Positions 27,599 through 34,536 of a stretch of 34,536 nucleotides of DNA are shown piece by piece. Position numbers and translations under genes: made by a program. The number at the start of each line of letters is the position of its first letter. The stretch's first letter is position 1. Under the pieces are notes generated by a model. That model searched no databases, was not told the origin of the DNA, and saw only the letters and a program-made list of their open reading frames with translations. This DNA is from Candidatus Crickella merdequi (GTDB taxonomy: Bacteria > Bacillota > Clostridia > Peptostreptococcales > Anaerovoracaceae). The stretch lies in assembly GCA_018064645.1 (NCBI GenBank), contig JAGHUT010000007.1:1-34536 (forward strand), written 5' to 3'.

Positions 27599-28279
27599 TT
27601 ATTTAGCACCATACTGCTCATAATAAGCATCAATTGCAGCCTTAATCGTATCATCGATTACAACCCTTCCGCCGCACTCTTTGTTGTAAAGATACTCTGT
27701 TACCTCTGCCATGTCGACAATGGCATTTGTCTCAAAGCCATAGAGTTCCTGAACCTCATCAAGGGCACATTTAACGCCACCCTTTCCGACTTCCATTCTG
27801 TTGAGAGAAACCATGAGTCCAATGATTGTAACATCAGCAGCCTCTCTAACCTTTGGAACAGTCTCTTCCATTGACTTGCCTGAAGTTGTTACATCCTCAA
27901 TCATTACAACTCTGTCGCCATCCTGAAGAGCACTTCCAATGAAACCGCCCTTGTCAGCACCGTGGTCCTTAGCCTCTTTACGGTCTGAGCAGTATCTTAT
28001 CTCCTTGCCGTAGAGCTCGCTGAAAGCGATTGCTGTAACTACTGACAGAGGAATTCCCTTATATGCCGGTCCAAAGAGAACATCGAAATCAGTACCGTAC
28101 TTGCTGTAGATAGCCTTAGCATAATACTCGCCGAGTCTCTTGAGCTGTGAGCCTGTTACGTATGCTCCTGCGTTCATGAAAAATGGTGACTTACGACCGC
28201 TCTTAAGAGTGAAATCTCCAAACTTAAGCACGTCTGACTCTACCATAAACTCAATAAATTCCTGCTTATACTGTTCCAT
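27599..28279 (-). CDS. pyrE: Orotate phosphoribosyltransferase
   Basis: FTLKSGRKSPFFMNAGAYVTGSQL; VLFGPAYKGIPL; DRVVMIEDVTTSGKSMEETV PRPP motif. Confidence 0.95.
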   Translation of the reverse strand: MEQYKQEFIEFMVESDVLKFGDFTLKSGRKSPFFMNAGAYVTGSQLKRLGEYYAKAIYSKYGTDFDVLFGPAYKGIPLSVVTAIAFSELYGKEIRYCSDRKEAKDHGADKGGFIGSALQDGDRVVMIEDVTTSGKSMEETVPKVREAADVTIIGLMVSLNRMEVGKGGVKCALDEVQELYGFETNAIVDMAEVTEYLYNKECGGRVVIDDTIKAAIDAYYEQYGAK

Positions 28280-28341
28280 ATTATCTCCTTTGTTATCGTG
28301 AATTCATATCCAGTTGATATTCTATCACATTCAGGATGATT

Positions 28342-29715
28342 TTATAAAGACTCCAGAATATTTCTTGCCACATATACACCACTTGCGGAGGCGTGCGACA
28401 GAGAATGTGTAATTCCGCTTCCATCTCCGATGATGTACATACCCTTATAAGGAGACTCGAGATTCTCATCTACTTCAACCTCCATGTTATAGAACTTAAC
28501 CTCTACTCCATAGAGAAGTGTGTCATCATTGGCAGTTCCAGGGGCAACCTTATCAAGTGCATAAATCATCTCTACTATTCCGTCGAGAATTCTCTTTGGA
28601 AGTACAAGACTGAGATCTCCCGGAGTTGCATTAAGTGTAGGTGTGATAAAAGCCTCCTCGATTCTCTTCGGAGTTGATCTCTGTCCGCGAATGAGATCTC
28701 CAAATCGCTGAACTATTACTCCGCCTCCAAGCATGTTGCTCAGACGTGCAATTGATTCACCATAACCATTTGAATCCTTAAATGGTGCTGTGAATTTCTT
28801 AGAAACAAGAAGTGCGAAATTTGTATTCTCAGTCTGAAGTGCAGGATCCTCATAGCTGTGTCCGTTTACAGTAATAATTCCGTTAGTATTCTCGTTTACT
28901 ACGGCACCCTTTGGATTCATGCAGAAAGTACGAACCTTGTCCTCATACTTTTCTGTCCTGTACACAATTTTGCTCTCGTACAGCTCATCCGTCAGATGTG
29001 AGAAAACCTCTGCAGGAAGCTCAACTCTCACACCTATATCTACTCTGTTTGACTTAGTTGGAATCTCAAGGTCATTGCAGATATTCTCCATCCATTTAGA
29101 CCCAACACGTCCGACAGAAACAATAAGCTTATCACATGTATATTCACCATCAGCGCACTTTACAGCATAACCGTCCTCTATAACAGCAATAGCTTCAACC
29201 GGTGTATCAAAGAAGAATTCCACCTTATCCTTAAGCTCATTATAAAGATTACCGAGAACTATATAATTTACATCAGTTCCAAGGTGTCTTACTGAAGCAT
29301 CGAGAAGATGAAGGTCATTCTGAATGCACTCCTTCTTGAACTTGGAGCCTGCAGTTGTATAAAGCTTTGTTCCCTCCCCGCCATGATTCATGTTTATCTC
29401 ATCAACATAGTGCATAAGGTCCATTGCCTGCTTCTTGCCGATATACTCATAAAGTGTTCCGCCGAAATCATTTGTTATATTGTATTTACCATCAGAGAAT
29501 GCCCCTGCACCACCAAAACCGCTCATAATTGAACAGCTCTTGCAGCTGATGCATGATTTGATTTTGTCCCCATCAATAGGACACTTACGCTTCTCGAGTG
29601 CGTGACCTGCCTCGAATACAGCAACCTTCAGCTCCGGCTTCTTCTCCATAAGCTCATAAGCGGAAAAAATTCCGCCAGGACCTGCTCCAACAATTATTAC
29701 ATCATAATTCATCAT
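28342..29715 (-). CDS. FAD-dependent oxidoreductase/dehydrogenase (COG2509-like)
   Basis: N-terminal YDVIIVGAGPGGIFSAYEL; CPIDGDKIKSCISCKSCSIMSGFGGAGAFSDGKYN; C-terminal MYIIGDGSGITHSLSHASASG. Confidence 0.88.
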   Translation of the reverse strand: MMNYDVIIVGAGPGGIFSAYELMEKKPELKVAVFEAGHALEKRKCPIDGDKIKSCISCKSCSIMSGFGGAGAFSDGKYNITNDFGGTLYEYIGKKQAMDLMHYVDEINMNHGGEGTKLYTTAGSKFKKECIQNDLHLLDASVRHLGTDVNYIVLGNLYNELKDKVEFFFDTPVEAIAVIEDGYAVKCADGEYTCDKLIVSVGRVGSKWMENICNDLEIPTKSNRVDIGVRVELPAEVFSHLTDELYESKIVYRTEKYEDKVRTFCMNPKGAVVNENTNGIITVNGHSYEDPALQTENTNFALLVSKKFTAPFKDSNGYGESIARLSNMLGGGVIVQRFGDLIRGQRSTPKRIEEAFITPTLNATPGDLSLVLPKRILDGIVEMIYALDKVAPGTANDDTLLYGVEVKFYNMEVEVDENLESPYKGMYIIGDGSGITHSLSHASASGVYVARNILESL

Positions 29716-29746
29716 AATACCTCCAGATTAATACCCGTCAGCGCAT

Positions 29747-29784
29747 AAAAAACAGCTGACCACAAATATGCTTTGTAGTCAGCT
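29747..29784 (-). terminator. Riboswitch expression platform: intrinsic terminator sharing the 3' half of the aptamer
   Basis: Minus strand AGCTGACTACAAA-GCATA-TTTGTGGTCAGCT-GTTTTTT, a 13-bp stem with one G-U. Confidence 0.85.
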
Positions 29785-29836
29785 ATTATCGGTAGCTGGT
29801 AGAAACGCTCGACCGTATTTCGAGCATATACAAAAG
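29771..29836 (-). promoter_or_regulatory. Purine riboswitch aptamer, guanine class (C at the J3/1 specificity position)
   Basis: Minus strand: TTTTGTA-TAT-GCTCGA-AATACGG-TCGAGC-GTTTCTACC-AGCTA-CCGATAA-TAGCT-GAC-TACAAA; P2 6 bp/7-nt loop, P3 5 bp/7-nt loop, L2 GG to L3 CC kissing, J2/3 UUUCUACC-type core. Confidence 0.93.
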
Positions 29837-29854
29837 TTCTTACAAACCTTAGGT

Positions 29855-29883
29855 AGTATACTCAAATGCCATTTGTTATGCAA
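29855..29883 (-). promoter_or_regulatory. Sigma-A-type promoter for the riboswitch transcript
   Basis: Minus strand TTGCAT-17 bp-TATACT, about 20 nt upstream of the aptamer. Confidence 0.8.
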
Positions 29884-29923
29884 GTATTTTTTTAAAAAAT
29901 ATTTTGCTTTGTCGATGCGGTTC

Positions 29924-31144
29924 CTAGTAAAGCTGCGTATTGATTACCTGTGGGTCATAACCCTCTTTGCGAAGATCCTCAAGAATCTTCTGCTTGTGCT
30001 GAGTTCCAAAGGCCTCCATAGTAATCTTAAGCTCTACAGAAGAATTTCTGTTAACGCTGATGAACTGGTTATGATCAAGCTTAATTACATTACCTCCGCT
30101 GTTAGCAATTGATGAAGCAACGTGTACAAGCTCGCCCGGCTTATCTGGCATAAGAACAGAAGCAGTAAAAATTCTGTCCTCCTGAATGAGGCCGTGCTGA
30201 ACAACAGAGGACATTGTAATGACATCCATGTTACCGCCGGAAAGAACTACTACAGCTTTCTTGTCCTTAAGATCAAGCTGCTTAAGCGCTGCCACCGGAA
30301 GAAGGCCTGAATTCTCTACAATCATCTTGTGATTCTCAACCATATCAAGGAATGCCGGAATAAGCTCATCATCCTCTACAGTCAGCATCTTGTGAATATT
30401 CTTGATTGCATATGGCAGAATCTTTGAACCTACAGTCTTTACTGCAGTACCATCAGCTATTGTAAGGGCGCTTTCAAGAGTTACCGGTTCACCTGCCTTA
30501 ATAGCTGCTGTCATACTTGCAGCTGCAGCAGGCTCAACTCCAACAACTTTAATCTTAGGATTGAGCATGCTCGCCAGAGTAGAGATACCGGTGATGAGTC
30601 CACCTCCACCAACTGGTACGATGATGTAATCAACTGTAGGAAGCTCCTGTACAATCTCCATTGCAATACTTCCCTGACCTGTTGCAACCTCAAGGTCATC
30701 GAAAGGATGTATAAAAGTCATTCCCTGCTCTTCTGCCAGCTTAAGAGCATAGTTGCAGGCATCATCATATACATCACCATAAAGAATAACGTCAGCACCG
30801 TAGCTCTTTGTTCTGTTTACCTTGATGAGCGGTGTTACAGTAGGCATTACAATAGTTGCCTTGCAGCCATATCTCTGAGCAGCATATGCAACGCCCTGAG
30901 CATGATTGCCAGCCGATGCTGTAACAAGACCACGAGCTCTCTCCTCATCAGTCATCTTTGAAATCTTATAATAGGAACCTCTTACCTTATATGCTCCAGT
31001 GTACTGCATATTCTCAGGCTTAAGGTAAATGCTTCCGCCAGTCTGTCTTGAAAGGCTCTCACTGTATACAAGTTTAGTCGGCAGGGTTACCCTCTTGACA
31101 GTCTCTGCCGCTTCTTCAAAATTCTTTAAGTTAAGTTCGTTCAT
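29924..31144 (-). CDS. ilvA: Threonine ammonia-lyase (with C-terminal ACT domain)
   Basis: LKPENMQYTGAYKVRGSYYKI PLP lysine motif; TASAGNHAQGVAYAAQ; VPVGGGGLITGIS; VVLSGGNMD; ACT-like C-terminus. Confidence 0.93.
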   Translation of the reverse strand: MNELNLKNFEEAAETVKRVTLPTKLVYSESLSRQTGGSIYLKPENMQYTGAYKVRGSYYKISKMTDEERARGLVTASAGNHAQGVAYAAQRYGCKATIVMPTVTPLIKVNRTKSYGADVILYGDVYDDACNYALKLAEEQGMTFIHPFDDLEVATGQGSIAMEIVQELPTVDYIIVPVGGGGLITGISTLASMLNPKIKVVGVEPAAAASMTAAIKAGEPVTLESALTIADGTAVKTVGSKILPYAIKNIHKMLTVEDDELIPAFLDMVENHKMIVENSGLLPVAALKQLDLKDKKAVVVLSGGNMDVITMSSVVQHGLIQEDRIFTASVLMPDKPGELVHVASSIANSGGNVIKLDHNQFISVNRNSSVELKITMEAFGTQHKQKILEDLRKEGYDPQVINTQLY

Positions 31145-31163
31145 TATCTATCTCCCATACCTT

Positions 31164-31646
31164 TTATAATAATTTAGACAGCTTATCCGCAAAGTCTTCC
31201 ATCTCTTTCTCGTAGCATCTGTTCATCATTCCGCCAACAACCATATCAGCACCAGGTGCTGAAGGCTCAAGTTCAGCCATGGTATTGCCAAATCCACTTC
31301 CGCCGGAAGTTGCATAAAGGACAATCTTCTTGCCGGTTAAATCATAGCTCTCAAGGAATGTATTTACAATTGTAGGTGCTACATACCACCAGATTGGAAA
31401 CGCAAGTAATATTGTATCATACTTTGACAGGTCAATATCATCATTAATTATCTCTGGTCGTATTTCCCTGTTCTGCATCTCTATGCTGCTTCTTGACTTC
31501 ATATTCTTCCAGTCAAGATCTTCTGTTGTGTATGGTACGGCCGGCTTAATCTGATAAAGATCTGCGCCTGTGGCCTCTGCAAGCATTCTTCCCTTCTTAA
31601 GAGTTCTACCGCTTGCGCTGAATACTGCTAATAGTGCTTTTGCCAT
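31164..31646 (-). CDS. Flavodoxin-like protein
   Basis: ALLAVFSASGRTLKKGRMLAEATGADLYQI; DTILLAFPIWWYVAPTIVNTFLESYDLTGKKI. Confidence 0.88.
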   Translation of the reverse strand: MAKALLAVFSASGRTLKKGRMLAEATGADLYQIKPAVPYTTEDLDWKNMKSRSSIEMQNREIRPEIINDDIDLSKYDTILLAFPIWWYVAPTIVNTFLESYDLTGKKIVLYATSGGSGFGNTMAELEPSAPGADMVVGGMMNRCYEKEMEDFADKLSKLL

Positions 31647-31647
31647 T

Positions 31648-32841
31648 CTAAATCTCCTTCTTTCTTGTACCGATTAATACCAGACATGCTCCTGCAGCTG
31701 CAAAAGCTATTCCAATGACTTCCACAAGCCTTACCCCGCCTGCTTCAACCGCCCAGCCTCCAACAGCATTACCTATGGCTCCGCCAATTGCTACAGCTGC
31801 CGTCATATAGCCCTGACCTTTTGCCTTATCATTTGCTTCCATCATATCATCAGAATAGTAAACTGAAGCAGATGCAAAGACTGCGTAGCTTATCATCTGG
31901 ATACACTGAACCATATAAACAGTTCCGATGGAGAAAGCAAAGAAGTAGCCAACGGCTTTTACAAGAAAACCTATACTGGCAATGGCCATAAGGTTTCGAC
32001 TAGATATCCTTCTGATGAGAAAGAAGAAGCCAAACATTACCGGCAGCTCAATTAAAGCCTCGATAGACATGGCAGTTCCTAGAGTTCCGCTGTTGCCTCC
32101 TACACTTTCAATAATCATAATCATATAAGTGTGAATCATGTTATGAAAGCACATGAACATAACAGAGCCGAGGACAGTCATCATGAACATAGGGTATTTG
32201 CGTATGAACTGGACGATACTTGAATTGTCAGCAAGAAGTTCAGGCTCATCTTTGATTGATGGATTCAGTGCGTCCTGCTCCTTGCTGTAGATTGGCATCG
32301 TCATAACAAGCGCTCCGGCCATGACAAGCATAATAAGGCCGATTACAACGATTGAGAACTCTCCAAAAGCTACAATGCTGTTACCCACTATGAATGTCAT
32401 AAATGCGTATGCCAGAGATCCCGTTCCTCTTGCAGTTCCGAAATCGATGAATTCACCCCTCGATGTGTAATAGAAGAGAGCTGAATTAACAAGTGGATTC
32501 TGGAGATATAGAAGAATGGAGAACGCAGGGAACAATATTGCGTTGAGCAGATGATTCTGCCTGAAAATTATCATTATAACAAGAAGCACCAGTTCAACAG
32601 CTCCAAGGAAGAGCATAAGATTCTTCCAGTTGATCTTCTCATATTTGTCCACAAGGGTGCCTACAAGAACCTGTCCAGGCGCAGCAATAACATTGCTTGC
32701 GGCGATTATTACTCCAATTACAATTGCGCTTATCCCCTGTGAGCGCATGAATACTGTAATGAAAATAGTTGCCAGTCCAAAAAGCATCCAGAAGAAGCCT
32801 TGCAGCAATTTGTATTGAATATCTCTAAGTCCTATCCTCAT
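31648..32841 (-). CDS. MFS transporter (MFS_1-like)
   Basis: About 12 TM segments; 397 aa; GVIIAASNVIAAPGQVLVGTLVDKY MFS loop. Confidence 0.85.
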   Translation of the reverse strand: MRIGLRDIQYKLLQGFFWMLFGLATIFITVFMRSQGISAIVIGVIIAASNVIAAPGQVLVGTLVDKYEKINWKNLMLFLGAVELVLLVIMIIFRQNHLLNAILFPAFSILLYLQNPLVNSALFYYTSRGEFIDFGTARGTGSLAYAFMTFIVGNSIVAFGEFSIVVIGLIMLVMAGALVMTMPIYSKEQDALNPSIKDEPELLADNSSIVQFIRKYPMFMMTVLGSVMFMCFHNMIHTYMIMIIESVGGNSGTLGTAMSIEALIELPVMFGFFFLIRRISSRNLMAIASIGFLVKAVGYFFAFSIGTVYMVQCIQMISYAVFASASVYYSDDMMEANDKAKGQGYMTAAVAIGGAIGNAVGGWAVEAGGVRLVEVIGIAFAAAGACLVLIGTRKKEI

Positions 32842-32922
32842 GTTCGTACCCTTTCGTTACATTCTTTCTGTATTGTACCATATTCCGAGATAAACTAATT
32901 AATTTCGTGTATAATATATCGT

Positions 32923-33903
32923 ATGGAAAAAAAGAATTTAGGCAAGACAGACATAAGGGTTACACCCGTTGGAATAGGAACGCTGACTATGGGTTTTTCA
33001 CAGAAGAACCTGTCAGTTGAAGAAGGCTGCAGCATAATTCGTTATGCAATAGACCGCGGTATCAACTTCCTTGACACTGCTCAGTACTACGATACATATA
33101 TGTATGTACGGCCAGCTCTTGATTCTCTCAAAGCTGATGGAAGGCCTCTTCCTGTTATCTGCAGCAAGACTCTTGAGAGTGATTACGATGGTGCCACTGA
33201 TGCAGTACACCAGTGTCTCCGCGATCTTGATATAGACTGCGTTGATATTTTTCTGCTTCATGAGGTTCGCGGCACTGCCGACTTTGAAGCCAGATCTGGT
33301 GCATGGCAGGCCCTCAAGGATTTGAAAACTGAAGGACTTGTTCAGGCCATCGGCATATCTACACATCATGCAGATGCATGTGCTCATATGGCCGAAACAA
33401 ATAACTGCGACGTGGTTTTTGCCCTTATCAATAAGGACAGTCTCGGAATCAGAACCATTAGAGATGGTGAAGATGTTCCAGGTTCAAAAGAAGAAATGGA
33501 ACAGGCAATAAGGAGATGTAGCGATGAAGGGCTTGGAGTTTTTACAATGAAAGCCTTCGGCGGAGGCAATCTTATTGAGAACTACATCCCCTGCCTTGAT
33601 TATGCATCAGCGGTTAAAGGCAACAGCTGCGTTATGATCGGAATGGCATCTATGGACCAGGTCGATGCTGCTGTCGATTACTTTGATAAACGGCTGTCCC
33701 CTTCCTATGCACCTGACATCTCAGCCAAGAAACTGATAATCGATCAGAGTGACTGCGAAGGCTGCGGAACATGTAAGGAGAGATGCGTAAGTCAGGCCAT
33801 ATACTGGAATGAGAATGGGCTTGCATCTATTGACAGCAGCAAATGCGTAAGATGCGGTTACTGCGCGCCGGTGTGTCCTGTCAGGGCAATAATTCTGCTA
33901 TAA
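32923..33903 (+). CDS. Aldo/keto reductase with C-terminal 2x[4Fe-4S] ferredoxin domain
   Basis: MEKKNLGKTDIRVTPVGIGTLTMGFS; NFLDTAQYY; C-terminal CEGCGTCKERC and CVRCGYCAPVCPV. Confidence 0.93.
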   Translation: MEKKNLGKTDIRVTPVGIGTLTMGFSQKNLSVEEGCSIIRYAIDRGINFLDTAQYYDTYMYVRPALDSLKADGRPLPVICSKTLESDYDGATDAVHQCLRDLDIDCVDIFLLHEVRGTADFEARSGAWQALKDLKTEGLVQAIGISTHHADACAHMAETNNCDVVFALINKDSLGIRTIRDGEDVPGSKEEMEQAIRRCSDEGLGVFTMKAFGGGNLIENYIPCLDYASAVKGNSCVMIGMASMDQVDAAVDYFDKRLSPSYAPDISAKKLIIDQSDCEGCGTCKERCVSQAIYWNENGLASIDSSKCVRCGYCAPVCPVRAIILL

Positions 33904-33918
33904 CAGAGGAGTACGACT

Positions 33919-34419
33919 ATGGAATTATGGGATATTTACGATAAGAATAAAGTGCGTACAGGTCGCACTATGAAGAAGAATGACTGGATTCTTAAAGATG
34001 ATGAGTATCATCTTACAGTGCTTGGCGTTGTTTCGACACCTGATAACAGATTCCTGATTACAAAGAGAGTTATGACTAAAGCATGGGCTCCCGGCTGGTG
34101 GGAAGTATCTGGCGGAGCTGCAATGGCTGGTGAAGAATCTCGCGATGCTGTTCTAAGAGAAGTATTTGAAGAGACAGGAATTGATGCTTCACAGGCTGAA
34201 GGCGGCTACAGATTCACCTATCACCGCGAGAATCCAGGTGAAGGAGATAACTATTTCGTTGATATTTACCGCTTTGTAATGGATATAGATGAGTCTGATG
34301 TTCACATTCAGGAAGGCGAATGTGCAGGTTATATGCTGGCAACACTTGATGAGATTAAAGAGTTTGCGGCGCAGGGAATATTCCTCCACTACGACAGCAT
34401 TAAGGAAGTTTTTGAATAA
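33919..34419 (+). CDS. NUDIX hydrolase (Idi-like)
   Basis: Nudix box GGAAMAGEESRDAVLREVFEETGID; ELWDIYDKNKVRTGRTM N-terminus. Confidence 0.93.
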   Translation: MELWDIYDKNKVRTGRTMKKNDWILKDDEYHLTVLGVVSTPDNRFLITKRVMTKAWAPGWWEVSGGAAMAGEESRDAVLREVFEETGIDASQAEGGYRFTYHRENPGEGDNYFVDIYRFVMDIDESDVHIQEGECAGYMLATLDEIKEFAAQGIFLHYDSIKEVFE

Positions 34420-34441
34420 TTCGTTTACTATGATAAATCAT

Positions 34442-34510
34442 AACCACCAGTAAAACTGGTGGTTTGCACAGGCCCTAGAAGGGCCTCGAACTTGCAGCGT
34501 CTCAAGACGC
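34442..34510. repeat. Three consecutive hairpins at the right edge; possible end of an IS200/IS605-type element or other structured repeat
   Basis: AACCACCAG-TAAAA-CTGGTGGTT; AGGCCC-TAGAA-GGGCCT; GCGTCT-CA-AGACGC; no long U-tract. Confidence 0.4.
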
Positions 34511-34536
34511 ACCGAAAAGATATGCCAACCGCATGA

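Noticed and set aside
29771-29836. Adenine or 2'-deoxyguanosine class for the purine aptamer
   Set aside because: J3/1 reads GACTA (C at the specificity position, not U), and J2/3 keeps the canonical UUUCUACC, fitting the guanine class.
34442-34464. Terminator for the NUDIX gene
   Set aside because: Good stem but followed by TTGCACAGG rather than a U-tract; treated as part of a three-hairpin element.
1-34536. CRISPR array, phage, plasmid or defence island
   Set aside because: No regularly spaced repeats, cas genes, integrase, capsid or recognisable defence genes; the ABC-F and ABC exporter genes are ordinary chromosomal families.

Overview
The window is a gene-dense chromosomal segment, probably from an anaerobic Clostridia/Bacillota relative (inferred from codon style, strong AGGAGG ribosome-binding sites and gene families; no taxonomic marker was tested). 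It is mostly metabolic and housekeeping genes: aspartate kinase, proC, trpS, mnmA, serC, an ABC-F ATPase, pyrE and threonine ammonia-lyase. Interspersed are accessory cassettes: (i) an MBOAT / SGNH (DltD/AlgJ-like) acyl-transfer pair coupled to a LysR gene; (ii) an orphan AMP-ligase joined to an aspartokinase; (iii) a LysR-controlled cluster of a DUF5692-like membrane protein, GNAT, L-2-aminothiazoline-4-carboxylate (ATC) hydrolase-like protein, M20 amidohydrolase and ProC; (iv) a URO-D/corrinoid fusion methyltransferase divergent from a homocysteine S-methyltransferase. The strongest non-coding find is a guanine-class purine riboswitch on the minus strand (about 29771-29836). It has a good promoter and a terminator built from the aptamer's own 3' half, so it is predicted to be a ligand-ON switch. 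It lies upstream of a COG2509-like FAD-dependent oxidoreductase and then pyrE. Other finds are a decayed DMT-transporter pseudogene next to its intact paralog, a perfect 12-7-12 inverted repeat at a LysR divergent promoter, an 8-6-8 inverted repeat in the methyltransferase divergent promoter, an orphan terminator / candidate sRNA upstream of trpS, a probable leaderless mRNA, and a three-hairpin element at the right edge. No CRISPR array, rRNA, tRNA or complete mobile element was recognised.
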